Position numbers and translations under genes: made by a program. Of a DNA stretch of 64,000 bases, positions 45,501 to 52,661 are shown piece by piece; position 1 is the stretch's first letter; every line of letters begins with the position of its first letter. The stretch is from positions 2,852,001-2,916,000 of the forward strand of contig NZ_JAUSWW010000001.1 in the NCBI RefSeq assembly GCF_030815415.1. The letters run 5' to 3'. The notes under the pieces are model-generated. The model made no database searches, was not told the origin of the DNA, and was given only the letters and a program-made list of their open reading frames with translations. Source of the stretch: Streptomyces canus. Its GTDB lineage: Bacteria; Actinomycetota; Actinomycetes; Streptomycetales; Streptomycetaceae.

Positions 45501-48080
45501 GAGCGCGTCGTACCCGGTGTTGCGGTACGCGGCGTCGGTGATGCCGAACGCGTCGTCGAGCTGGCCGAGCGTGAGCAGCCGGAGCGCGTCGGAGTCCTCG
45601 GGCTTCCCGAACTCCGGCCGCTCCTCGACCATGTCGCCGAAGCCGCGCACGGCCGTGACACCGAAGGAGTGCCCGGCGCCGTCCGAGCGCTCCTTGAACA
45701 GCCCGAGCAGCGGGATCTGCTGCTCACCCTGGACCGTACGGGCCCGCTCGTGCCAGTCCGTGGCCGCCTGCGCGATCCGGGCGAACCCGACACCGCCGAC
45801 CGGGGCGTCCATGTGCGGGAACGTCCGGGCGAAGACGTCGTCGCGGGTATCGAGGTAGTTCGGTTCGAAGAACTCGCCGCCGATGTAGCTCTCGGCGGTG
45901 CACAGGCCGACCCGGCCCATGGTCTTGGCGAGGGACTTCTCGGCGGCCTTGCGGAACTTCGCCAGCGCCCGGTCGGTCGCGGTGATCTCACCGGCGGGGG
46001 CGGGTGCGCTCGGGAACTTCTCCTCGGCGCGCAGCCGTGCGCTGAGGCTGTAGACGGCGGAGGCGCCGAAGCCGAGCGCGGTCGCCACGTGGTGCGAGGA
46101 GGCCAGCTGGCCGCTCTCCGCGACGAGCGAGACGCGCAGCCGCAGCCCGGTCTCGATGAGCCGCTGGTTGACGGCGGCGACGGCGAGGATGACCGGCAGC
46201 GGCGCCCGCGCCGAGGAGACCGCACGGTCGGTGAGGAGCGCGATGCCGCCCTGCTCGGACGCGAACCGCTCGACGTCGTCGCAGAGTTGCCCGAGCGCGG
46301 TGCGCAGGGCGTCGGCGTTGGCGGGCTCGTCCCCGGCCACCGGCTCGTAGAGCATGGCGAACCGCTTCAGCGGCACGATGCGCTGGTCCCGCAGCCGGAC
46401 CATGTCGAGGTGCCCGAGCACGGGCGAGGACACGACGAGCTGGCGGCCGCCGCTGTGCGGGGTCCCGTCGGGCTTGGGGCCGAGCGCGACCCGCATGCTC
46501 ATGCCGTCGGCCTCGCGGATGCTGTCCAGCGGCGGGTTGGTCACCTGGGCGAAGCGCTGCGAGAAGTACTTCGCCATGCCGCCCTCGGTGTCGCTGAGCG
46601 CGTTGATGGCGTTGCCGTAGCCCATCGCCGAGATCCGCTCCGACCCGTCGGCGAGCATCGGGTCGAGCATGAACCGGAAGCTCTCCTGGTTCAGCGAGTA
46701 CGCCACGTACCGCCCGGCGAGGGTGAGGTCGCCGTCGTAGCCGAGTGTCGTGGTGCCGCGGTAGTAGTCGGGGGCGGCCAAGTCGTCGAGGTTCACCCGG
46801 GCGGAGGTGAGCAGTTCGCTGTACGGGCGGCGCGCGGCGAGGGCGTCCAGCACCTCGCGGGTGCGCAGCCGGCGGCCGGTGCGGTGGTCGACGACGAGCA
46901 TGCCGCCGGCCTCGATACGGCCCCGGTGCACGACCTCGTCGTCGGGGAAGGCGACCTGACCGGCCTCCGAGGCCACCATCAGGTACTCGGCGGTCTCCAC
47001 GGTGCGCAGCGGGCGCAGGCCGAGCCGGTCCAGGCGGGCGCCGACGACGTCGCCGTCGCTGAAGATGAGGGCGGCGGGGCCGTCGTTCTTCTCCTCGTAC
47101 AGGGAGAAGTACTCCAGCATGTCCCTGGTGGCCGCGGGCAGCGTGCGGTCGTTCTCCCAGGCGGGCGGCATGAGGGACACGACCGCCTCGACGAGGTCCA
47201 GGCCATCGTCGAACACGCGGCTCTGGAGGGTCTGGTCGAGCCGGCTGGAGTCGGACTGCCCCGGCGGGCGCACGATGCTCCGGGTCCGGGCCCGCGCGAG
47301 GGCCTCGTCGCTGAGGCGGTTCTTGCGGTCGGTGTTGAGCTCGCCGTTGTGCGCCATGAGCCGGAACGGCTGGGCCATGGTCGGGTGCGGCTCGGTGTTG
47401 GTGGAGAACCGGGTGTGGAAGTAGAGCGAGCGCACGGAGTGCCGGGGGTCGACGAGGTCGCGGAAGTACCCGATGACCTCTCCGGAGTTGAGCCGTCCCT
47501 TGAGCACCTGGGTGCGGGCGCTGAGCGACAGCACGTACAGCCCCGCGTACGTCGCCTCGTCGGCGTAGGCCACGGCCTCCACGGCGAGCAGGGCACGGTT
47601 GGCGGCCGAGTCGGTGTCGCCGCGCTCCCAGCTCTCGGGCGCCCGGAACACCCACTGCACGATGGGCAGTTGGTACTGCTCGGCGGCGGGGCAGGCGACG
47701 GTGTGGTCGACGGGCACGTCGCGGACGAGGAGTACGTCGAAGCCCTGCTCGGCGATGCTCCGGCCCACGAGGTCGATCGCGGCGGCCCGGCGTTCGCCGT
47801 CGGCCGGCACGAAGCAGTTGGCGACGCCGAAGTGCCCGGCGCGCAGTTCCTCGCCGGTGATCGCGCCGAAGAACTCCGCCGACAGGTCCACGTTCACGCC
47901 CGCGCCGTCCCCGACGCCCTCGGCGGACTTGCCGCCGCGGTGCGGGATGGCGCGGAGCGCTTCTTCGCCCTTGCGGATGACGTCGTGGCTCGGTGTCCCG
48001 TCGAGGCGGGTGATGAAGCCGACGCCGCAGTCGCTGTGGTCGAGGGCAGGGTCGTAGAGACCGAAGGTGCTGTGATTCAA
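42573..48080 (-). CDS. Glutamate synthase large subunit-like protein (divergent GltB)
   Basis: A 1,835-residue GltB-like protein, longer than the usual ~1,500. The N-terminal glutaminase domain begins at C18 (DHSDCGVGF), with RGGKSAEGVGDGAG and AHNGELNTDRKNR. The FMN/synthase domain has GAKPGEGGQLPAPKV and ELISPPPHHDTYSIEDLAQL. Two differences from canonical GltB stand out: the flavin loop reads NTGGTGAAAVTS, where GltB usually has HDGGTGAS, and the iron-sulfur motif is C1259-x5-C1265-x3-C1269 (CVMAKNCNVKC), one residue shorter than usual. The GXGXG domain follows, and then about 210 extra residues. The start is TTG 48080 with AGGA at 8 nt. No gltD is nearby. Confidence 0.85.
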   Translation of the reverse strand: MNHSTFGLYDPALDHSDCGVGFITRLDGTPSHDVIRKGEEALRAIPHRGGKSAEGVGDGAGVNVDLSAEFFGAITGEELRAGHFGVANCFVPADGERRAAAIDLVGRSIAEQGFDVLLVRDVPVDHTVACPAAEQYQLPIVQWVFRAPESWERGDTDSAANRALLAVEAVAYADEATYAGLYVLSLSARTQVLKGRLNSGEVIGYFRDLVDPRHSVRSLYFHTRFSTNTEPHPTMAQPFRLMAHNGELNTDRKNRLSDEALARARTRSIVRPPGQSDSSRLDQTLQSRVFDDGLDLVEAVVSLMPPAWENDRTLPAATRDMLEYFSLYEEKNDGPAALIFSDGDVVGARLDRLGLRPLRTVETAEYLMVASEAGQVAFPDDEVVHRGRIEAGGMLVVDHRTGRRLRTREVLDALAARRPYSELLTSARVNLDDLAAPDYYRGTTTLGYDGDLTLAGRYVAYSLNQESFRFMLDPMLADGSERISAMGYGNAINALSDTEGGMAKYFSQRFAQVTNPPLDSIREADGMSMRVALGPKPDGTPHSGGRQLVVSSPVLGHLDMVRLRDQRIVPLKRFAMLYEPVAGDEPANADALRTALGQLCDDVERFASEQGGIALLTDRAVSSARAPLPVILAVAAVNQRLIETGLRLRVSLVAESGQLASSHHVATALGFGASAVYSLSARLRAEEKFPSAPAPAGEITATDRALAKFRKAAEKSLAKTMGRVGLCTAESYIGGEFFEPNYLDTRDDVFARTFPHMDAPVGGVGFARIAQAATDWHERARTVQGEQQIPLLGLFKERSDGAGHSFGVTAVRGFGDMVEERPEFGKPEDSDALRLLTLGQLDDAFGITDAAYRNTGYDALSDAEIDAFRITPGYRAFLRTTHEERSRRPAALRDVLALPADVTGLRTAEDFARELGRFSTDGNASVTVRGVAVSRTEQGTFRLRLAAPDLDRHTALAEALARLGEAEILAVGADGIDLTPAGTEARLLALLDSDSAPAGVPLDEVQPAHEITRSLASGAMSHGALVATAHEAVAHGTNMVGGMSNSGEGGEHHTRYGTIRGSRIKQFASGRFGIWAGYLADPMLEELEIKIGQGAKPGEGGQLPAPKVTVDIAAARGGTPGIELISPPPHHDTYSIEDLAQLIHDCKAARVRVIVKLVSSEGIGTIAVGVAKAGADVINVAGNTGGTGAAAVTSLKYAGRSAEIGVAEVHQALVANGLRQKVVLRCSGAHQTGGDVVTSALLGADSFEFGTTALMMLGCVMAKNCNVKCPAGLTTNPEVFEGDPRALAQYLLNIAHDVRQILARLGLRSLREARGRTDLLQLLDHPASVGRLDVRRLLASVPEKVVADPEYLEKDFTTDDALIERVRTALLDRREPSLLVEGIRLGNSDKSVGGQLSIDIERLLNHESASDGPAVTTDDRGRRRLVDDAVRIRTTGSAGQSYGVFCNDGITLEHTGTANDGVGKSQSGGRIIVRAPGGGSAERGGNVLIGNFALFGATGGRTFVQGEAGDRFAVRNSGATAVVEGVGDFGCEYMTGGTVLNLGGFGKGLGNGMSGGFLYQYDPSGELAGRVSADSLLVFPVTDTARGAFHEEAVRLLLAWHVEATGSELAARLLHDWDTERQHMYCGMPRALLLYQDSTEILAAATRSQLLDELATSIATDKLRAFKVDYRDRRTVLDGRAPAFGDQGSDDMFSLLSSYTVLGVAQDLALQRVPGASGPEDPRIAEAVRNLVLTEDFFVKQRVVKYLRGTLDRFDDGELATLIAIKRLDDYKRALKQRNNLSVDAPGTYGWIIHQTTKNAGRVRAARFDELLANAALEDIASRRAPQAPTEAVTA

Positions 48081-48193
48081 GGGGGCGTCCTGGGAGCAGC
48101 GAGTTCCGGCATCGGACGGCCAGGCTGCGTCGGTGAAGCGCTCGCCGCGGGCGGGGCCGGTGTTCCGGCCAGGGCCCTGAGTGGTGCGATTGT

Positions 48194-48229
48194 GAACGGT
48201 AAGGCTTACCTAAATTCTGCGCAAGTGTG
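48194..48229 (-). promoter_or_regulatory. Iron-box-like palindrome and promoter of the GltB-like operon
   Basis: GGTAAGGCTTACC (48198-48210) is a perfect palindrome around a central base and, with flanks, matches about 14 of 19 positions of the DtxR/IdeR/DmdR1 iron box (TTAGGTTAGGCTAACCTAA). On the minus strand a TTGCGC-N17-TACCGT promoter overlaps it, so an iron-loaded repressor would block transcription. The start codon lies about 115 nt downstream. The rest of the 334-nt gap (48230-48374) contains no gene that I can support. Confidence 0.65.
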
Positions 48230-48374
48230 CATCCTGCACATATGTCGGAGCCTCGTCCCCCGATCGTATGCGAAACACCCCCGAACCCGCCGAGGCGTCC
48301 GCAGGCTGGTCCTCGACGCGTGGCAGGCGCGAGTTCTCGGGCGCCGTCCGCGCGCTTCACGGTGCCGGGCATGC

Positions 48375-48410
48375 CCTGCCCTGCCGACGGGATTCCGCCG
48401 GCAGGGCAGG
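48375..48410 (-). terminator. Hairpin after the ycnI-like gene
   Basis: A perfect 12-bp stem (CCTGCCCTGCCG and its complement) with a 12-nt loop begins 4 nt after the ycnI-like stop codon on the minus strand. No U tract follows. Confidence 0.6.
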
Positions 48411-48414
48411 CGCC

Positions 48415-49125
48415 TCATGCGTCCCTGGATCCGGCGGACCGCGTCCGTACGACGGCGAACGCGGCCGCGGCCAGCCCGAGAACGCCCACGATCAGCCCGG
48501 CGATGCCGAGCCCGCGTGCCGTCGAGTCGCTGCTGTCGGCGGCCGCCTCCTGGGTTTTCGCCGGAGTGGCAGCGTTACCACCACCGCCCTCCTTGGCGGT
48601 GAGCTTCACGACCGGGGCCGGGTTCTCCGGCTCCTCGTCGCCCTGCGCGGCCTCCTCGATCCAGCGGACGGTCTTGCCGTCGGAGTAGGTCTGCAGGGCC
48701 TTGAAGGCCAGCCGGCCGGTGTCGTCGGGCAGCTGTCCGAAGGCGACGTCGAAGTCCTCGTAGTGCCCGGCTCCGATCTTCCCTCCGGTCCAGGTGATCT
48801 CGGAGACGGCGTCGGTGATGGTGCCGTCGTCCGTCGTGACCGGCGTCTTGAGCCTGGTGTCGGTGACCTTCGCGGTCCAGCCGTCCCGCGGCGCGACGAG
48901 CACGCCGAGGAGGGGGTGGTCGGTGGGCAGGAAGATCTGGACCTTGGTCGTGGAGGCGGAGTCCTCCTCGTCGGGGACGCGGAAGGTCAGGGTGCCGTCG
49001 GTGGCTCCCCTGGCGTAGCTCTCCGGGTGGACGGTGACATGCGCGGAGGCGGCACCGGCGGCGGTGAGGACTCCGACCGCGGCGAGGGCGATGACGGCGC
49101 CGGCGCGGCGCGGGGTGGTGGACAT
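48415..49125 (-). CDS. YcnI family copper-binding protein (DUF1775)
   Basis: A 236-residue exported, membrane-anchored protein. A signal peptide (RRAGAVIALAAVGVLTAAGA, then ASA) is followed directly by AHVTVHPESYARG; the mature N-terminal histidine is the copper ligand of YcnI proteins. The DUF1775 core includes VPDEEDSASTTKVQIFLP and ITWTGGKIGAGHYEDFDVAFGQLP, with the conserved tryptophan near the second. A low-complexity stalk is followed by the C-terminal membrane helix GLGIAGLIVGVLGLAAAAFA and RTRSAGSRDA. It should sit on the outer face of the membrane and handle copper. It is 40 nt downstream of a Met/His-rich membrane protein gene on the same strand. Confidence 0.9.
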   Translation of the reverse strand: MSTTPRRAGAVIALAAVGVLTAAGAASAHVTVHPESYARGATDGTLTFRVPDEEDSASTTKVQIFLPTDHPLLGVLVAPRDGWTAKVTDTRLKTPVTTDDGTITDAVSEITWTGGKIGAGHYEDFDVAFGQLPDDTGRLAFKALQTYSDGKTVRWIEEAAQGDEEPENPAPVVKLTAKEGGGGNAATPAKTQEAAADSSDSTARGLGIAGLIVGVLGLAAAAFAVVRTRSAGSRDA

Positions 49126-49165
49126 GGCTGAGTGGATCTCCGTACTGCGGAAGGGATGTCGGGGT

Positions 49166-49768
49166 TCAGACGGCGTACGACATCCCGGCGGGCGGCCCGC
49201 GCCGGTGAACGGCGTAGCGCAGCCACGCCTGCCGCGGCGACCACGTCCGGTCGCCGGCCCGGCGCACGGGCTCCGGTCCGCTGGGCACGCCCCGGAAGCC
49301 ATCGGCCGCCCGCCACCAGGCGGCGAGCCCCGGCACGAAGGCGACCGCCCACCGCAGCAGGGACCACAGCGCGGCCTCACCGCGCCGCAGCCACCAGGTC
49401 AGCAGGAGCGCCGCCCCGACGTGGGCGGCGGTGGCGTGGGGTGCGGACGCATGGAGGTGCGGAGCCATGCGCATGCCGGGCATGACGATCCCGGCGTGCG
49501 GCCGGGCGGCGCCGAACACGAGGTGCAGCCCGCCCTGGGCGGCCGACGTCCCGCCACCGATACCGACCAGCGACCGCTCACGCCCGCCCAGCAGCAGAGC
49601 GGCCACGAAGACCGCCAGACCCCCGGCGCCCTGCATCGACACCGGCGGCGCCACCCCCACGGCCAGCACATGTCCTCCGGTGGCCAGCAGCACACACAGC
49701 ACGGCGAACACCGCCGCACGCAGGCTCCGCACCCCCGGGGACGCACTCATGCCACCCGATGCTGCCAT
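49166..49768 (-). CDS. Membrane protein with Met/His-rich loop, copper-associated by context
   Basis: A 200-residue protein with about four hydrophobic segments (AVFAVLCVLLATGGHVLAVG, AGGLAVFVAALLLGG, HVGAALLLTWWLRRG and a fourth near 145). A loop reading VMPGMRMAPHLHASAPHATA is rich in Met and His and is a plausible copper or silver binding site. The C-terminal tail contains AWLRYAVHRRGPP. The position immediately upstream of the ycnI-like gene supports a role in copper handling; I do not recognise a family name. The start is ATG 49768, with GGAGG at 10 nt; ATG 49750 is an alternative. Confidence 0.65.
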   Translation of the reverse strand: MAASGGMSASPGVRSLRAAVFAVLCVLLATGGHVLAVGVAPPVSMQGAGGLAVFVAALLLGGRERSLVGIGGGTSAAQGGLHLVFGAARPHAGIVMPGMRMAPHLHASAPHATAAHVGAALLLTWWLRRGEAALWSLLRWAVAFVPGLAAWWRAADGFRGVPSGPEPVRRAGDRTWSPRQAWLRYAVHRRGPPAGMSYAV

Positions 49769-49816
49769 GCGGTCGAAGCCTCCCCCACGCTGCCTACCGA
49801 CAGTTCGCCCCCTGGC

Positions 49817-50959
49817 TCACCGTGCCGCCGCCTCGGGTTCGTCCGTCGCGGACGGGTGGACGTACCTGTCCTCGCCGAACGGGGTGAACCACGAACCGAA
49901 CGCGATGGGCGCGCCGTCGAGCCCGACCCCCAGGGCGGACGCGTCGATCCCGTCCGTCGCACCGTCGTAGAGCCACTCGTGGTCCATGTCCTCGTACGCG
50001 TTCCCGGCGAACGCGTCGAGAGCCGCCGCCACCTCGTCATCGAGCAGCCCGTGCAGCTCCAGGGTCACGATGGCCTGGCTCAGGAGGAACCGCAGGGCGA
50101 GTTCCTCTGCGACACAGCTGAGCCGCTCGAAGCTCCCGTCGGTGAAGCGGGTGGTCATGGCGATCACCGTCACCAGGAAGCGGCGGGCGAAGCGGGCGTC
50201 GTACTGGAGCGCGTACCGGTCGGGCAGGCGCTCCAAGTGCCACAGGGGGCCCTCGCATTCCGCGACGGTGGTGTCCTCCTGCGTCAGGACCTGCACGTCC
50301 TCGAACAGCTCGTCCACCAGGATGTCGATCGCGTGGACCAACGCGCCGGCGGCGAGTGCGGCGCTCGCCGGCGAAACGGTGAACTCGCCGTCGCCGTCCG
50401 CCCTCCCGTCGCCTTCCTCGCCGGGCACACCGAACACGGCCGGTGGAAAGGACCGCAGTTCGGCCGCCACCCCCAGCATCCGGCTCCGCACCGCGGCGGC
50501 CTTCGCCTCACCGTCGTACGCCTCCTCGGCGCCTTCCGGCGTGGGGCCCCCGGTGTGCCGTGCCTTGCGGGTGGCGGGATCGTCGGGCGGGGCATCGGGA
50601 CCTTCGGCCGCGTCGAGGCTCTTCCTCGCCAGGTCCTGGTGCAGCTCCACCTCGCATCGCTCGATCGTCCAGTCCGCCAACAGTTCGGAGCGCTCCAGCA
50701 GTTCGTCCACGAGCGCCCGCACCGAGTCCTCGGCGAACTCCAGCGCCGGAGCGTCCACGATCACCTTCAGAAGCGCGCCACCGGGGTGGACGGCCACGAT
50801 GGTGTCCAGCAGCTCGACCGCCACGCCGTCGGGCCCTTCGATCGCCCGGACGGAATCGAATCCGTCCTCGACGAGCGCCACGGCTCCGGCGCGCTGAAGC
50901 GGGTCCATCTCCGGAGTGCCCTCCGGGATGCAGGTGTCCACGGTCACTACGTACGTCAC
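49817..50959 (-). CDS. Hypothetical protein, 380 aa, acidic
   Basis: I do not recognise this protein. It is cytoplasmic (no signal or membrane segment), acidic and probably mixed alpha/beta. N-terminal landmarks are TYVVTVDTC and VAVELLDTIVAVHPGGALLKVIVDAP. A charged linker near 120-145 (PPDDPATRKARHTGGPTPEG) separates it from a helical half with LVHAIDILVDELFEDVQVLT and RFLVTVIAMTTRFTDGSFERL. GTG 50959 follows TAAGG at 9 nt. It is 103 nt downstream of the WGR/propeller gene on the same strand and may be cotranscribed with it. Confidence 0.6.
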   Translation of the reverse strand: MTYVVTVDTCIPEGTPEMDPLQRAGAVALVEDGFDSVRAIEGPDGVAVELLDTIVAVHPGGALLKVIVDAPALEFAEDSVRALVDELLERSELLADWTIERCEVELHQDLARKSLDAAEGPDAPPDDPATRKARHTGGPTPEGAEEAYDGEAKAAAVRSRMLGVAAELRSFPPAVFGVPGEEGDGRADGDGEFTVSPASAALAAGALVHAIDILVDELFEDVQVLTQEDTTVAECEGPLWHLERLPDRYALQYDARFARRFLVTVIAMTTRFTDGSFERLSCVAEELALRFLLSQAIVTLELHGLLDDEVAAALDAFAGNAYEDMDHEWLYDGATDGIDASALGVGLDGAPIAFGSWFTPFGEDRYVHPSATDEPEAAAR

Positions 50960-51062
50960 AGGAGCGAGCCTTACAGGAAAGCACCGTTCGCGCGACGCAT
51001 TGGGCCTGTCCACGAGGCGAACTCGGTGCGGCTGCCCGGCGAGGACCGCGACAAACCACCCG

Positions 51063-52529
51063 TCACACCAGCCGCCTGATCTCTCCGCGCACCCGGTAGA
51101 AGCCGCCCGCGGAGGAGTGCAGCGCGTCCACCACATACCGTGCGCCGGGCTGGCGTATCGCACGGGGGAACTGGACGTTCCAACTCGGCTCATAGCCCTC
51201 GGAGACCACATGCACCCGCACGCGGCCTCCGTGCTCGACGCACTCCACGACGACTCCGCTCCCCGCCGCGGGCACGGCGCTGACCGTGGCGACGGAGGCG
51301 GCGGTGGTCAGCGGTGCGTACGTCGGCAGGGCCGCCGCCAGTTTGACGTCCGCGGCGACCGGGACGGTGCCCGACTGGGCGGCGTTGATCGCGGCCTCGC
51401 TCGCGTCGATGCAGGCGAGCGAGCCGTCCGTGGAGACGATGTACAGCCTTTCGTCGTGGTACTGCATGGAGAGCGCCGAGCCACCACCCGTGCCGAGCTT
51501 CCACAGCCGGGCGCCGTCCGCGGTGAAGCAGTAGACCGAGGAGGCGGAGTCGCCCGCGAAGACGTACCGCCCGCCGGGGGAGGTGGCGCACGAGTACACC
51601 GCGGCATCGCACTGGTAGGTGGCCTCGACCCACCCGGAGGACTTCGCGAGCCGCTGCACGACCCGCCGCCCCGTCCCGGCGTAGACCGCGTCCTCCTCCT
51701 GCCAGCCGAAGAGCACATTGCCGCTGGTCGCGGTGTGCCAGAGCTGACCGGTGCCGTTCGCCGCGTAGGCCGTCACACCGCCGCTGTGCCCGTGGTAGAC
51801 GGCGCGGTCGTCGGCCCGCACCATCCACCCCTGCTCGCCGGAGGAGTTGCGCGACCACTGGAGCTCGTCCTCGTGGTCGATGACCGTCAGACCGCCGTTG
51901 CGGTCGGAGACGTTCAGCACGCCCGCGTGGATGTCCAGCCAGAAGATGTCCACCTCGGCCGCGATCTCGTAGGCGGCGAACGGCACCTTCGCCGAGAGGT
52001 CGTACACCCGGCCGTCGTCACAGCCCGCGTAGATCCAGAAGTCGTCCGCCACCAGGCACTTCACACCGTCGGGCAGGGAGTAGTGAGCCAGCACCTCACC
52101 GTCATGGCTCAGGTTGTAGACACTGCCGTGCTGGTTGCCGACCCAGCAGCGGTCCTCGTCGACATGGATTCCGAACGCCGACGCGCCCGTACGGAACCGC
52201 CACAGCACCGGCGCGGTCGCCCGCGCCGTGGACGGGGCGGACGTCACCTGACGGCGCGTCACGGGACGGGCCGCACGCTGCCCTCGCACAGCCGGCGCGT
52301 ACCCCTTGCGCACCTTCTCGGCGATCTTCTTCGCCGCCGCCGCGTTCGCCTTCCCCACCGTCGGGAACGCGGAGGTCTGACGCTGCCCGTCCACACCGAT
52401 CCGCCCGTACCGCACGGAGACGGTGGTCCCCTCGACGGTCACCTCATAGAACTTGTGGGCACCGCCGCTCTCCTGAGACAGCTCCAGATACGTCGTGCTC
52501 CCCGACTGTCGTCCCTGCGCAGCGGACAC
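51063..52529 (-). CDS. WGR domain fused to a PQQ/WD40-like beta-propeller
   Basis: A 488-residue two-domain protein. The N-terminal WGR domain (about 10-80) shows TTYLELSQESGGAHKFYEV, VSVRYGRIGVDGQRQTS and FPTVGKANAAAAKKIAEKV. WGR domains bind DNA ends or partner proteins in PARP- and MolR-like proteins. A basic linker leads to a propeller (about 105-400) with blade repeats such as VWGN/GSVYNLS, DDFWIYAGCDDGRVYDLS, GGRYVFAGDSASSVYCF and DGSLACIDA. There is no signal peptide, so the propeller is cytoplasmic and probably a binding platform, not a quinoprotein. GTG 52529 follows GAGGGG. An AT-rich patch near 52580-52590 may be its promoter. Confidence 0.8.
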   Translation of the reverse strand: MSAAQGRQSGSTTYLELSQESGGAHKFYEVTVEGTTVSVRYGRIGVDGQRQTSAFPTVGKANAAAAKKIAEKVRKGYAPAVRGQRAARPVTRRQVTSAPSTARATAPVLWRFRTGASAFGIHVDEDRCWVGNQHGSVYNLSHDGEVLAHYSLPDGVKCLVADDFWIYAGCDDGRVYDLSAKVPFAAYEIAAEVDIFWLDIHAGVLNVSDRNGGLTVIDHEDELQWSRNSSGEQGWMVRADDRAVYHGHSGGVTAYAANGTGQLWHTATSGNVLFGWQEEDAVYAGTGRRVVQRLAKSSGWVEATYQCDAAVYSCATSPGGRYVFAGDSASSVYCFTADGARLWKLGTGGGSALSMQYHDERLYIVSTDGSLACIDASEAAINAAQSGTVPVAADVKLAAALPTYAPLTTAASVATVSAVPAAGSGVVVECVEHGGRVRVHVVSEGYEPSWNVQFPRAIRQPGARYVVDALHSSAGGFYRVRGEIRRLV

Positions 52530-52661
52530 AGCACACCCCTCCCCAAGACCCCGGTCGACCGCGACGGCCGATCCCCAGTGATTCCAAAATAGAGGTCACC
52601 ACTGACAACGCGGCCCGCGACCGGATCCGGGGAGGGGAGGGGAGGGCTTCCAGGACTCGGT

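Noticed and set aside
42699..48602. Very long open frame (about 1,967 codons) on the plus strand opposite the GltB-like gene
   Set aside because: It is a mirror of strong third-position GC bias. The minus strand encodes a full-length conserved protein with motifs; the plus-strand product has biased composition and no recognisable domain.
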